A stretch of DNA of 64,000 nt from Elgaria multicarinata webbii (GCF_023053635.1 NC_086180.1:87149447-87213446), one strand, 5' to 3'; counted from the stretch's first letter, positions 21,242-33,659 are shown. Notes: generated by a model from the letters alone, not told the origin. Made by a program: numbers and translations.

Positions 21242-22398
21242 CTGTAACATGAAAAAAGAACATCGACCAAATGACACACCGTGTAATGATATCAACCTTA
21301 AAATGGTGTCAATGAACAGGATAAAATGCTTCTAAATATAGTTTCTGTTTTACGTTTCTTTTAACTTAGAAAATAACGGTTTTGATATACAGGATTACAA
21401 TTGGATTGCAATTCCAGAGTGGCTTATTTTCAGTGATGATTTATATCTAAAGCATAAATACACTACTATTACAATGACAAGAAAATTGGAAATTTAAATC
21501 TTTTTCTTTATTACAAAAATACACATCATCTATTCTTAACAGGATAGCCAGCTGGTTTCTTTTTCTGTTGGGAAGTGCTTGAGACAGCATGCAATTTCAT
21601 TTATTAGACCTTGAGTTAAATATTATTCAATCTGTTATTTAATAGAAGCTACATTCCACTAACTTCATAAATTGCTGAGGCATAAAATCAGTTTAAACAG
21701 GAGACATCTGGTTTAAAAGCTCAGCCTCCATATTCTATTCTAGTCACATTGATGCAAAGTACAAAATAAATAAATGTCAGCTCAAGAAAGAAAGAGATGG
21801 TGCAAGCAAGGGAGGGGGGGAAAGAAAAGACAGGAGTAGTGAAAGAGCCTTGATAGACAAGGAGAGAAAAGAACAAGACAGTGGAGAGAAAAAAGTCATC
21901 CTGTTTTCATCCATCTCACCTGTATAATTCGCTGTGATAAATCAGTTGAAGATGAGAGGTCAAAAGTAGAGTTTGTGATAAAACTAGGAGCAGAATCATT
22001 GGATTTGGCTTCGCAGTTGCAGAAGGCAGAGAAACAATAAATACAGAAAGATATAGCAGGTAAAAGGTGGCAGTTTAAATATAGCAAAAAGTTGCTTCTG
22101 AATAAAGAAAAAAATACGTTTGCACAGCAAAATCTTTGTAGGGGGGGAAAAATCTTCCGGGTATTAATATTAAATTCAAGAACCATTTTTAAAAAATATT
22201 TTTCAAAATCCTTAAAGTTTATTTTGTTTTTTTTAAAAAATCATTGATATAAATGCTGTATAGTTTGTAGGGGATAACAGGGAAAGGAATTTAAAAGATC
22301 CCAAACAAAAATGTACGGTGTGCGTGCACAATTACATTTTTTTATATGTTTTGACATTTTTCCCTCTTACATGAAATGATAACCTGTTGTGTATTTAC
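21242..22398. other. SLIT2 last intron
   Basis: AT-rich with a purine-rich patch at 21,783-21,890. No transposon recognised. Confidence 0.55.
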
Positions 22399-22610
22399 CT
22401 TTATCGCAGCTGTCCCCAGTGTATCCGCTGCTGCATTCGCAATACGGTTTCCCAAGGCCTGAAAGCCTGCATTTACCATGTTTACATCTGATGGACTGGC
22501 AGGGGTTAAACAGTTCTTCATCTTCATCACAGAGGACTCCCCCATGTCCCTGCAGGCATTTACAACTGTATGAAAACGCATTGATTGGCAAGCAGGTACC
22601 ATGCACACAT
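22399..22610 (-). CDS. SLIT2: SLIT2 exon, EGF8 and EGF9
   Basis: 212 nt, acceptor ccctgtag and donor gtaaat. It encodes [40 protein letters not shown] and [20 protein letters not shown], ending [10 protein letters not shown] with one base of the next Glu. Confidence 0.96.
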
Positions 22611-23289
22611 CTACAGGGGGAGACAAGCCCAAGAGAATAAAAATAAATTATTCATCCAACCTAAGGCTAAGCGACATTAACTATAAATGCTTTGGACTGT
22701 ACTCAAAAAGGAAATTGCTTATAGTTCCCCCCCCCTTTCTTTTTGGATTGCACTTTTTCAAGTAAGACATGCTGAAGCAGTTTGTATTAGACTAATTGGT
22801 ATGCAAGGTTAGTGCAAGGATGAAGAAGCACAAAGGCCATTATTTTGTTAGTGCTGGAATACTGCCACTGTAGATGTGTTATGGAAGACCTGAACAGGGT
22901 GTCACAGCTACCAGATTCTGCATTCCTCAAGCAACCAGGGCTTTTGCATTTGTGTGTGTGTGAAACACTGGTGGGGGAGCAAGGAATGCAAAATCTGGCT
23001 GAAAATTACTCAAATTGAAAGAGTTGTTAAAGTTTAACAAGGAAAAAAGAAGAAGAAGAAGAACCGCTTACCTGTAAAATGTTCATTCTCCCCCTCCCCC
23101 ACAAAAACTTTCATAAGGAAAAAATATGTTCATCAGGAAATGGCAACTCGTTTTGTACCCTTATGGATGCAAGAGCAAGAAGAACTGCCCTAGGTTTTGG
23201 CATTCGTTTGTAACATGGTCTAGAACGCCCACCTCTCTTTTAAATGAATCTCTTCTACGTTATGACGTATCTCACAGTAAAAAGGGGCT

Positions 23290-23790
23290 TTGAATCAAAG
23301 TGATTGTGCTATGGACCGCAGACGCTCTGCATGTCTATATCAGGCGATATCCCAGGGATCGTCCCACATGACACAGGGGACCCTGGGAGTAGCGAGGGAC
23401 GATCCTTCCATTTCCCTGGGATACCGCCATACCCTTTTTTCCTCGGTTTTACCCACGGTCCTGGGACGATCCTGTGGCCGGCTGTCCCGGCTTCTTCTCT
23501 CTTCCCCATGAGTAGCAGGAGTCATCTGAGGGAAGGAGTTGGGACGGGAAGAGTCCAGGGCCATTGGGGGTGGGGTGGGGGTTGGCCTTTTTAAAAAACT
23601 TTTGCGCTGGAGTGCAGGTGCACTCCAGGTCTTGTCTTTTTTTTAAAAAAGGCAGCTGCGACGTCCTCCTTCCTTCCTGGACATCAGCACCGCATGTGAA
23701 CGCAGGGGGAGGATCTCACGATCAGCTTATCGCTATATCCTCCCCCCTCCCTCCCGGATCATCGGGAGGTGTAGACACGCCCACTGTAAA
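23290..23790. repeat. GC-rich non-autonomous DNA element
   Basis: An inner inverted pair (ggcgatatcccagggatcgtcc / ggacgatccttccatttccctgggatacc) resembles the family-A MITE plan. It is followed by GC-rich sequence with ctggagtgcaggtgcactccag, and an end ggtgtagacacgccca. Ends are not certain. Confidence 0.5.
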
Positions 23791-23973
23791 GTAAACCTAA
23801 TGATTGCATTCTAATATGAAGGACAGGTATACCCTGAGAAAGCTCTTTTGAACTTTGACCAAAGACAAGGTGAGATTTAAATTCAAAACCAAACTAAAAA
23901 CTTAAGGGTAGAAAAAAGGATGTCATTTACTTCCTTTATTGTCATTGACTTAATTATGACCTTCATAAGACAG

Positions 23974-24147
23974 ACCCTTTACATTCAACTTTCAAAGTTG
24001 ACCAGGAGAAGAAAAAAGACAGCCAATAGATGGCTGTAATGGATTAAGGAAGCTGGAATACACAAAGGTAGGAATAATGCAGAGTGTTGGTTGCTCATTG
24101 TTTCCCAGCAAACAGCTGGCAGAAGTAGACTAAAATATAAACCCAAG
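23974..24147. repeat. 172-bp direct duplication, copy 1
   Basis: tttacattcaactttcaaag through ctaaaatataaacccaaga matches 30,313-30,484 in the same orientation at roughly 93% by eye. No terminal inverted repeat, tail or target duplication is visible. Confidence 0.8.
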
Positions 24148-24802
24148 ACCCAGCCCTAACTACACTACTGACCCCAGCTTGTTCTTTCCTTCATTATGCA
24201 AGAGAAACATAGCAGGTAGTAACATATCAAACAAATGTCTTCTCTTTTCTACTGGTTGCTTTATTTTTTTAAATGGAGACTTTCAAATGTTAATATTACT
24301 ATTTGTTAATCCTCCCAAGCTAATAGGGTTGCTATGGACGTTGCAGCTATTTGATATGTTTCTAAAACTTTGTTTGCAAACTTGAAACACTTCATAGCCC
24401 ATGGATTCCACAGTTACCCTGTAGTGTTCCATATCTCCCCTTCCCCCTTTTCAGTTTATATATAGTATGTTTAAGCTACTATCAGGAGTCCAATTTATCC
24501 CTATGGAAACGAACAGAAAAGTGAAGCTACCAAACACCTAAGCTAGAGTCCTTTCGATCCACAGAAATTTATCAAACTAGGATATAGAATATGGAAAATA
24601 ACTTCACATTTTGCCAGTGTAATAAATTTCCCTTTTTTTGGTGTGGTTATACCACTTCAAGAGCACAGGGGTAGATTTTTGGATTTTTAATTTTTTTTCC
24701 TCCCAGTTGAATTTTAAGATGCCTTTTTTAAATAATGTGCTGCTTCTAATAATGTATTAGTTTTAAATGTTTTAATTAGTTATATATATTTTATGGTGTT
24801 TT

Positions 24803-24950
24803 CATCGAATCATAGAACAGCAGAGTTGGAAGGGGCCTACAAGGCCATCGAGTCCAACCCCCTGCTCAATGCAGGAATCCACCCTAAAGCATCCCTGGCA
24901 GATGGTCAGATGTTGTACCCTGCCTCGATCCAGAGGGAGAGGTGGGTAAC
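24803..24950 (-). mobile_element. CR1 LINE 3' end
   Basis: The complement of the CR1 tail: tcatagaacagcagagttgg, aaggccatcgagtccaaccc, caatgcaggaatccaccc. Same motif as at 26,333, 36,150 and 44,900. Confidence 0.75.
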
Positions 24951-24956
24951 AAATAA

Positions 24957-24957
24957 A

Positions 24958-25002
<45 letters not shown>

Positions 25003-25003
25003 G
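24957..25003 (+). repeat. (ATT)n microsatellite
   Basis: About 15 ATT units. Confidence 0.95.
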
Positions 25004-25410
25004 CATTAAAGGGGTCAAATTGACACCAAGAATGAATTTTATCCTAGGGGGTTAATTCTGCTCCAGGTTAGCTTTATCTTAAGGGAGTTAACGCTCTCGT
25101 AGAGCAAGCTTGCAACACTGATTCTTATTTATAATGTTCTATTCAACCTCCACCAGCACCGCCGCTTTATTAGGCTGTTGGGGTATATTGAACCATTCGC
25201 ATTATTTACTATGAGCCCAGAATTTCACCCAGGCATTTTTTCAGTTTGTTTTGCTCTCTATTCTTTTGTGAGCCTATCCTACTATTTCATCGATGCATCT
25301 CTTATGTTTCTACTCTACGGCTTCCTGATACCCGAATAAGAAATTTGTTAACTTTGTATGGCCCAACGTACCCTAACAGTTTTTGTATCAGAATACATTT
25401 TGGGAATGTG

Positions 25411-25620
25411 ATATTATTATTATTATCATTATTTATTTATTTATTTATTTATCATTATTATATTATTTATCAATGTACATGGTGCTGTACAGAGTAAAAC
25501 AATAAAATAGCAAAACCCTGCCGCATAGGCTTACATTCTAATAAAATCATAAAACAATAAGGGGAAGAGAATGCACCAAACAGGCACAGGGTAGAGTAAA
25601 ATAGCAATTAAACCTATTTT
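25411..25620 (-). mobile_element. L2-type LINE 3' end
   Basis: Reads atcaatgtacatggtgctgtacagagtaaaacaataaa, then ctgccgcataggcttaca and aaggggaagagaatgc, the complement of the L2 3'UTR seen at 37,555, next to an AT-rich repeat at its tail. Confidence 0.75.
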
Positions 25621-25796
25621 AGTTTTAAACTGGAGTAAATTTTAAATAAACCATTAACTTTATTTTTAGTTAGGACGTTGAAGGGGTCCATTAGATTATT
25701 AATATTGGAAAAAGAAATGGTGTGATAGTTAAAACCTGTCATAATGCTCATATGTAAATGCTCAACATTAGAAAATAGTGTTCAACAAGGACTTAC

Positions 25797-26085
25797 TTGT
25801 TTCCTAGACAAGGATCGTTGGCTTGCTGATCACACAGAGAGCCAGTCCATCCTCCATCACACTCGCAGGTGAAGCCTGACTGGCTCGTGGCAAGGCAGGC
25901 TCCATGGACGCACACCTTCTTATGACAGGGTTCACAGCCTGGGAGGATTCCAACTTGTAGTGGAACATTCCTAAAGTCTTGGAGTTCACTATTGATATAC
26001 AAATTACGAATGCAGCCATGGAAACTGGTGCCATTGTGCCCTGGGGTTTGGCGCAGCGCGGCAACGTTGTTCTTCATAGGCATGC
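25797..26085 (-). CDS. SLIT2: SLIT2 exon, end of laminin G, EGF7 and start of EGF8
   Basis: 289 nt, acceptor tttctag and donor gtaagt. It encodes (G)[37 protein letters not shown], then EGF7 from [15 protein letters not shown] to SLCDQQ, and NDPCLGN plus a split Lys. Confidence 0.96.
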
Positions 26086-26332
26086 CTAGAAATCAAGCCA
26101 CCCATTCGTTACTTGAAATGAGTTACCGTCACTGTGTTTATTATTAACTCACATGTATATACCACTTTCCACAGAGGTGTCAAAGTGTGAACTTAAAACA
26201 TATCAAAACAGCAATAAGGTATAATAATAACAATGTTAATCAGCAATAAAAAAACACATTCTACTGTGTGCTATGTACCATACTTGGTGGGGGTCACATT
26301 TAATGTTGTTGAGATGGGTCTTAAGAAGACAT

Positions 26333-26640
26333 CATAGAATCATAGAATGGCAGAGTTGGAAGGGGCCTACTAGGCCATCGAGTCCAACCCCCTGCTCAAT
26401 GCAGGGATCCACCCTAAAGCATTCCTGACAGGTGGTTGTCCAGCTGCCTCTTGAATGGCTCTAGTGCGGGAGAGCCCACAACCTCCTTAGGTAACTGATT
26501 CCATTGTCGTACTGCTCTAACAGTCAGGAAGAGGCAGCTGGACAGCCATCTGTCAGGGATGCTTTAGGGTGGATTCCTGCATTAAGCAGGGGGTTGGACT
26601 CGATGGCCTTGTAGGCCCCTTCCAACTCTGCTATTCTATG
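26333..26640. mobile_element. Head-to-head inverted pair of CR1 3' ends
   Basis: 26,333-26,525 is a minus-strand CR1 tail (catagaatcatagaatggcagagttgg to ctgctctaacagtcagg). It joins a plus-strand tail (26,526-26,640, aagaggcagctggacagcc to ctctgctattctatgattg). About 110 bp of each can pair, forming a hairpin. Confidence 0.8.
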
Positions 26641-27150
26641 ATTGTAATGTGGGAAAGCTCACAACCTTCCTAGGTAACTTCAACAACAGAACTCTGGGGG
26701 GGTGGGGGTGTCCTCTAATGACAGGTGGTAAAACTTTCCAGAGGGTGGGTGCTGGAACACTAAATGTTCTGCAGCAACTGCTCCTGACTTGAACCTCAGG
26801 AGCACGTAGCACCCTCACAAATTCCTCCTACAGAGGCTTGCAGAGATCCAGCGAGGCCATAAGGGGTGAGGTGATCCCTAAGGTAACCTTTCTAAATTGT
26901 GTAGAGCTTTATATGTTAATCATAACATCTTACACTTAACTTACTGGCAGCCTCTGCAGTTGGTTTTTGTTTTTTTAGCAAGGTTGTAATTTGCTATTGG
27001 AAAGAGGTTCTAGTTAACAGTCTTGCCACGGCAGCTTCTGGACCAAGCCCAAGCATAGGCCCACATAGAATGCATTACAATAATCCAATCTTGAGGACAC
27101 CAATGCCTGAACCACCGCAGCTAAGCTGAAGACCACTGTCACCTATTAAA
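26641..27150 (-). mobile_element. CR1/L3-like LINE fragment
   Basis: The minus strand carries decayed C-terminal LINE coding (ALTLWKVLPP-type WN.LP motif near 26,700) and upstream sequence cttgaggacaccaatgcctgaaccacc and ctggcagcctctgcagttgg, typical of these 3' halves. Several frameshifts. Confidence 0.6.
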
Positions 27151-27152
27151 AT

Positions 27153-27352
27153 AGCCATTGTGGTGTAGTGGTTAGAGCGTTGGACTGGGACTCGGGAGAT
27201 AAAGTCTCTAGTCCCCCCACCATGAAGCCCCCTAAGTGATTTTGGGCCAGTCATTGACTCTCAGCCTAACCTACCTCACAGGTTTGTCATGAAGAGGAGG
27301 AGGAGGAGGACCATGTAAACCACAACATAATTGTAATAATGAATAAATATAC
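27153..27352 (+). mobile_element. Sauria-type tRNA SINE
   Basis: Starts with a tRNA-like head (tggtgtagtggttagagcgttggactggg, A box; tctctagtccccccacc in place of the B box), then tgattttgggccagtca, tctcagcctaacctacctcacagg and a GAGGAGG-rich stretch, ending aataaata. Confidence 0.85.
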
Positions 27353-27910
27353 TATAAGTAACTGTGATAAGCTATGGAACATATCACAATTAGCACAGGT
27401 TTTTTTTAATAGAATGAATAGTGTATTGCTATCAAATCAACAGAAGTTAATACAATAAAACTGTTAAAAGGTGATACAAGAAGTGAATACATGATAAGAA
27501 CACAAATTAAAACACTGAAGAGACCAAAGGGAGTTCTTCTTAATTTGTATTGAGGATAAAAATAAATTAAACTGCACTTTCAGTAATATAGTGTCATCCC
27601 TTAATCAGAAAGATACCAGAGTTTTAGCGGGTCTTCTGGATAAAGTTAAGTAAAGGGATGATCAACTTCTCTCTGTGCTCCCTATTGCAGTATAAAAGAA
27701 CATGGCCAACACACTAGTTCTCCAGTTCCACAAAGACAGTCATTTACTGAATGTCCACAAGTATATTTAGACAACGCAGCCCTGCAAAACTACTAAAATA
27801 ATATTGTTTTCACTTTCACTTGGAGTATTAGCTGAAACATATGACCATTTACCTTTCCCGAAGATTCTTAAGCTATTCAAATCTACAGTATAAATAACTT
27901 GTTTTCTTAC

Positions 27911-28065
27911 CTCCTACATAGAGTGGGGAGTCAAAATTCAAAGTGGATTGTTTAGATAAATTGGTGATGATCTTGGGACTTCCTCCATCAATAGATAAAG
28001 ACAGAATCTGATCCATGGTCAGTAACTCAACTATGTGGAAGTTCCCATCATTGATTGTCTCAACA
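27911..28065 (-). CDS. SLIT2: SLIT2 exon, laminin G part 3
   Basis: 155 nt, acceptor cttgtttcag and donor gtaaga. It encodes [40 protein letters not shown] and [11 protein letters not shown] plus a split Gly. Confidence 0.96.
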
Positions 28066-28964
28066 CTGAAACAAGAATAAGGGTGATTTAACTTCTGAAA
28101 TATTTAAGACATTGTACCGAGGTGTGTGTGTGTGCGTGCGCGTATTTTGTCCTATACAGTTGTGGGGCCAGATTTTTCCAGGCATTTAGCATTCCGAAAA
28201 CTGCAAAACAAAAATTAAACCAGAACAATTCTCTAGGTGTGCATGGCCTTGTCAATGATCTTCAATCTGTCTCCAAATTGTCAATTGTCATCAGCTGTGT
28301 ATTCCCTAGATGTTTAAGTATCATGAAATGTGGCATCCCAAAGGACTTCAGTTTCCCTGTTGATTTCAACATAATTACAGATGAGGAAATCAAGATATAA
28401 TTAAAGTCACCAAAGCACATTATCTGTAGTCTTGAACGGTGAGGTCTTACTATTTAAAGGCATATACCAATGCCAGATTGACTTCATATGACAGACATAT
28501 TACAGTATAGACATTTACCCAGAAACCAATAACATCCTCCTTGGTTTGCATGTTCCTCTGCCAAACACATTTAGATCATAATCCTTTCTTACCTGTGGAC
28601 TGCATTTAATCTCAATGGTGGCCTAGTTCAGGTGATAGTTCGGGTACCTAACGTACTTCCCTGCCAGATCTTGCCCTGTCCCTCCCAACTATCACAGAGA
28701 TGATGAAAGTAGCAACAGAGTGGAATAAAGGGTAAGCACCCCACAAATTCTGGGAAATCATCAGGTGCATCAAGACCAAACACGTGTATTTTGCGCCTCT
28801 TCTCTGGAGCCAGTTGCACCAATGGAAGCTTCCCTTCTGGGATGAACAGCAACTTGGAGGGCAAGGGCAGTTTTCATTGGGACTGTAGCATTGGGGAATT
28901 ACCCCCCCCCCATGAAAATCATGGGGCTTATCTTGTTTTCTCCCTCCCCCCTCACAGCTCCTTT

Positions 28965-29055
28965 TACCATATTTCTTCGATTCTAAGACGCACCCCATTT
29001 TTAGAGCTGTTTATTTAGGGGAAAAAGTGCATCTTAGAATTGAAGAAATACGGTA
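28965..29055. mobile_element. Mariner-type MITE, 91-bp short form
   Basis: TA-bounded ends taccatatttcttcgattctaagacgc and gtgcatcttagaattgaagaaatacggta are inverted. Full-length relatives are at 49,317 and 57,133. Confidence 0.8.
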
Positions 29056-29349
29056 AAATTTAAAAGCTAGCCACACTAATTGAAATCACACAATGACCAT
29101 CATGTCTAGTTTGGCTCTAAGATATCTGTTGTTGTAATCATGCCATTTATTTGGCTAGTCAGAATAGCTTGCATCTTTGCTTCTCTTTAGCCCAGAGGTG
29201 GACAAGGGCTGCAGAGGGATTAGTCAGGAGCCATTTATGCACATAAACACCCCCCCCCCCACACACGTAAGTACACCCCCTCCACATATGCATACATACC
29301 CACTTGCACGTATCATGCACACTCCTCCTCCCAAATCCTACTACTTGCT

Positions 29350-29745
29350 TTTCTCCTGTGTCTCACCATTGGCAGACTCGCTCTCAGGAGCAGGGCGCCC
29401 TGATGGTCCCCCGCTACAAATTGGAATGTGCCGGGGCCAAGGCTTTTTCAGTGGCTGGCCCCCGGTTATGGAATAATGTGCCCCTGGAGATTAGACAGGC
29501 TCCCACTCTCAATTCTTTTAAACGCCTTTGTAACGCGTTTTTATTTTCACAAGAGTTTGGGGAGGGGGTGGTTTAAATTGGGGTTGAGGGACTTTAATGG
29601 ATTGAGGATGAGGGTTAATGGAATTGTCTTAATGTGGGTTGAGGGTTTTAATGAAATTGTTTTATATGTGATTGTAAAGCGACACGATGCCAGTAATGGT
29701 GAAGTGGCGCTATAAAAATGTTTTAAATTTAAATAAATAAATACA
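29350..29745 (+). mobile_element. CR1/L3-like LINE 3' end
   Basis: Encodes AKAFSVAGPRLWNNVPLEIR and APTLNSFKRLCNAFLFSQEF, the usual LINE C-terminus, followed by a 3'UTR with ggcgctataaaaatg and a (AAAT)n tail. Confidence 0.8.
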
Positions 29746-30312
29746 TAAATAAGATTGCTGGGGTTTTGGGGGAAGCTTTAACCTGCATATGGCCCACACC
29801 TGATTTAGCTCTTCTAATTCCACATATGTAATACCTATTCTACTACTCCCAACTGTATCAAATTTTCATATATGGGGAATACATGAAAGAAACAGAAAAC
29901 ATCCATGCTTGCAGAGCTATTCTAATCCTTGTGTTGATAATTCCCCTATTAATGGAGGCGAAAGGGAACACCCTTGCAAAAGTGAAGTGCCATGCTCACA
30001 AGAGAGCTAGTGAATTTTGGGTGATCTTGGCCTTTGGGAAGCCACCATCCCTCGGTGTCACCAGTACCTTAAAACTTTTGGAAAGCGTGTTTGGTATTCA
30101 AAGAACCCGGCACACAAATCCAAGCATAGAGAGGTACATTCCTTTTCCAATCGCAGGCCTCTGTGCTGGGCCAGAGGCTGCAGCTTCCTGTAGGATAAAA
30201 GCTGCAAAAGGAGAAGGGGTTCAGTGCTCACGTGGAAGTTTTCCAGTTGGTCCTTTGGATCCCAGCATTTCTATGGAAGACTGAAACAAGTAGGATAATA
30301 TAGTGGAAGGAA

Positions 30313-30484
30313 CTTTACATCCAACTTTCAAAGTTGACTAGGAGAAGAAAAAAGACAGCCAATAGATGGCTGTAATGGATTAAGGAAGCTGGAATACACA
30401 AAGGTAGAAATAATGCAGCGCTTTGATTGCTCATTGTTCTCCAGCAAATAGCTGGCAGAAGTAGACTAAAATATAAATCCAAGA
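30313..30484. repeat. 172-bp direct duplication, copy 2
   Basis: Counterpart of 23,974-24,147, in a different SLIT2 intron 6.3 kb away. Similarity stops abruptly at both ends. Confidence 0.8.
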
Positions 30485-31240
30485 GCAATACTCCCAGAGT
30501 CTTTCCAGTTTCTCAAATACAAGGCTCTAGTTTCAATCTCTTCTAGGTTTGTAAAGAAAAAGAAAAACCTATATATCTTAATTCCCCTTTGTGCTTTAAT
30601 GTTTACGTCAATTCTTTTGTATACAGTAGTCCTGTTTTTATTCAGTGTGATTAAATGCGTGCATGTGGAAAATAATACATTGGTTGCACAAATTATGGTA
30701 CTTTTTTTTAGAAATATAAACAAAGCATCATAAAGAGGCACAGAGCATTTTAAAGTGCTTTCTTAAAGGAATATTAAGTCTGCTTTATTTTATAGAAAAT
30801 GCTGGATTTTACAGGGATAATTTTTCTTTGGAATTTATACACCTACTAACATCTTGATTTTTTAAAATAATATTTCTTAGCAAAGTGTTGCATTATTTCC
30901 CAGAGAATGATTATAGTTTTTCATTCCATTTCAGGTGAATTATTTGAAAATCCTTTTTTCCCCCCAAAGAAGCAGACAGCAACTTCTAAAATATCTGTAA
31001 TAGTAGCTGAAATACTCGTCTCGAAGATAAATGTGTGATGGTGGAAAGGTGGCTCCAGGTCTTTCCCTCCCAACATCTTCCCCAGCCCAGCAGCGTGAGC
31101 AGATGTTGCATTTGAGTCCTTGATGATCCTCAGGAATTGGGGGGGGGGGGGGGGAAGAGAATGACTGAGGTATATGAATGAATATGGTAAATGCCTCCTG
31201 TCTGATCAGTTCTTCTCATGATGCAGCTTATGACTCACTG

Positions 31241-31597
31241 GCTGGGTTCACACAAAATGCTAAGCAATATTCAGTAGCTGAGTGTGGGTTGTAGTTGAAT
31301 TGTGGGTTGTTTGTTGAATTGTGGGTTAGCGTGTTGTCTGAACCCAGGACATTTTCCACAGGGTAGCTTGCTAACCATGCAGTGTGGCCTGAACAATCCA
31401 ACAACAGACCATGGGTTTGAGGCGCCGGGGGGGGGGGGGGCGCGGGATGAAGCCACACTGAATGGTTAATAAGCCACCCTGAGGAAAATTTCTTGGGTTT
31501 GGACAATACGCTAACCTACGTTTCAACGAACAACCCACAGTTCAACAACAACCCATGCTCAACCACTGAGTGTGGGTTAGTGTGTTGTGTGAACCTT
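31241..31597. repeat. Foldback MITE, family C relative
   Basis: Left end gctgggttcacacaaaatgctaa, right end ttagtgtgttgtgtgaacc, with inner repeats of gtgggttgt and its complement. The centre holds a poly-G run. Confidence 0.6.
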
Positions 31598-32928
31598 GCC
31601 ACTCTTCCCCTCCTTGCAAGAGGGGAAAGGACTGAATCCTTTGCTTGCACACTCCCATCTCTCTCACAGTTCACATTGTTCCAGCTACCAACTCTTGGGG
31701 CAAGCTGGGAGAACCTCTCCTTTGTTTGGCCTACTCATATCACGGCACTCTTCATCTAGCAATCAAACTGCTTCTGCGATTGCTGCAATATGAGCAAAGA
31801 CTGTCCTGGCCAAACTAGCTCATGAGCAAGAGAGACTTTGCTTAATGGTATCTATCTCATGAATATGCATGCGTTCTCTTAAACCACCATTTAATCTGGT
31901 TAAAGGAAAAACTGAATTCAGAAGTGCTTCCTCAAAACAATAAGATATCGGCACACTACTTAGGTTCTAGGTCCGATTTCAGTATTCGGTGGCTTGGTAA
32001 TTTGAAAGACGTCCAAGACAAGCTCACAGCTACAGGTGGCCTTTCACTGTTATTTATCAGCAAGGGATTGTAGAGGCTTGGAAGCCTGACAATCCCTTGA
32101 TAGCAAAGGCTAATGGCTGCTATTTGCAGCCCGAGTGCTCCAGATTCAGGCTGCAAAAAGCAACTAGGCCCAGTGAGTGGGGAGGGGAGAGCAGGGAGGA
32201 AGAAAAACATGGCAGTGGGAAGGTGGGCGGGAGAAAGATCTAGCAGTGAGCGGGGCAAGTAGGGAGGGAGGCTGACGTGAGGGCAATGGCGGGTGCACGG
32301 GTGTATGCTCTTTTGCCACAGGTGTTGGCAGAGCTTGCACCAGCACTGAAGACAACCATCCTCAAGGCTCACCAGGGACTCCCCAAAGTCTCCCTGGGTG
32401 ATGCTGAGCAAGCTGCCGCAAGCTGGCGAATAAATCAGGGCCTTGTAAAGCTTGCCTCATCACTGGAGTGGGCTTTTACAAATCTCACCTCTAAGCCTGG
32501 CTTAGGAGAATTTTGCTCGCATTTGAACTGCTGCACAACTGTGTGCGTGTAGAAATGGACTTCTGGTGATTTCCCCTCCACACATGGTTCATGTGATCCG
32601 GCCCGGTGATTCTAAGAGCATAGGTACTAAGTCCTGGGAAACGCTGAACTGTTCACACAGTGGTTTCTGGGTGTTGCCTTTTGTAGCATTTGATTTATCC
32701 TTAAGCACAAAGGTGGTTTTTGGCAGATAATGACATTTTTCACAGCTGAAACAGCCCTTCATGTTATGGCTGCTTTAACATGGTCCAGTATTAGTATTGC
32801 CTGAGTAGGTATGAGAACATTTATTGAAAGGTCCTAAACTCAGGACCTGGGGCCAGGTCTGGTCCACCTGTGGTCCATATTCAGCCCTCTGGGGTTCCCC
32901 AGAAGACCATGTTCCCTTCCCCTGGCGA

Positions 32929-32931
<3 letters not shown>

Positions 32932-32962
<31 letters not shown>

Positions 32963-33002
32963 TATTTATTTATATAGCACCATCAATGTACATGGTGCTG
33001 TA
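32932..33002 (-). mobile_element. L2-type LINE 3' tail fragment
   Basis: (ATT)n then tatttatatagcaccatcaatgtacatggtgctgtaca, the complement of the L2 3' end at 37,540. Only the last 70 bp remain. Confidence 0.7.
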
Positions 33003-33436
33003 CATCCTCTTTGCTACAACCATCGATCATATGGTGGTTTTCTGGCTTTTTTGCAGTCTTTCCCCCACTCTAAAAGGTTGAAATGCCTCTCCTAAGGCTT
33101 AGACACTGGCTGTAAGAGCTCTAAGCTACAATATACTGGCATTTTTAGGTCCGCCCCTTTTGCCTTGGCCCCACCCACCACTGGAATGCATCTCCCAAGA
33201 ACTTCTCTGAAACTGAATCTGGCCCTCAGACTGAAAGAGGTTGCCCATCCCTGACTATAATTTTTTCCTATTATTGACCATTTCCCCTGGAAAGTACAGT
33301 GTCTTGTGAAATTTCAATCTCAAAAATTTGAAAGCTATATTTTGAAATAAAACATCCTGCTATTTAGAGGGGAAAAAATCAGGCACCTCAAATAATAGAA
33401 TCTCTTTAAAATGTGGTTTATCATTTCTAGGCTCAC

Positions 33437-33567
33437 CTGTAAATGGCAGATGCTGGATATGATCCTGAATCATAGCTGACTCTCACCCTTCCACGGTACA
33501 GTTCCACTGCTATATGATCCCTGTCACCTTTGTACAGCAGGATTCCACTGTCTTCATCTGTGGCAAT
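33437..33567 (-). CDS. SLIT2: SLIT2 exon, laminin G part 2
   Basis: 131 nt, acceptor ttgtgacaag and donor gtgagc. It encodes [40 protein letters not shown] and AIY plus a split Ser; typical LamG beta strands. The acceptor ends AAG. Confidence 0.95.
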
Positions 33568-33659
33568 CTTGTCACAAACCATTTGTTGTTAGAAGACAAT
33601 GAAATTAAACGGCTTCACTGTAAAGCAAGCTATTCACTACAGCCAACCAATCACCCATA

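Larger units (their letters stand above)
22611..25796. other. SLIT2 intron between LamG-EGF7 and EGF8-EGF9 exons
   Basis: Holds a GC-rich element (about 23,290-23,790), one copy of a duplicated 172-bp segment (23,974-24,147), a CR1 tail with an ATT repeat (24,803-25,003) and an L2 tail (25,411-25,620). The remainder shows nothing recognisable. Confidence 0.6.
26086..27910. other. SLIT2 intron, repeat-filled
   Basis: Contains the inverted CR1 pair (26,333-26,640), a CR1/L3-like minus-strand LINE (26,641-27,150) and a SINE (27,153-27,352). 27,360-27,900 is AT-rich with nothing recognised. Confidence 0.6.
28066..33436. other. SLIT2 intron within laminin G
   Basis: Contains a mariner-type MITE (28,965), a LINE 3' end (29,350-29,745), duplication copy 2 (30,313), a poly-G run (31,139-31,154), a foldback element (31,241-31,597) and an L2 tail (32,932-33,002). 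The open frame 29,883-30,284 shows no family resemblance. Confidence 0.6.

Noticed and set aside
29883-30284. 133-residue plus-strand ORF beginning MKETENIHACRAILILVL
   Set aside because: A hydrophobic start looks like a signal peptide, but there is no family resemblance, no splice context, and it ends close to a duplicated repeat. Probably chance.
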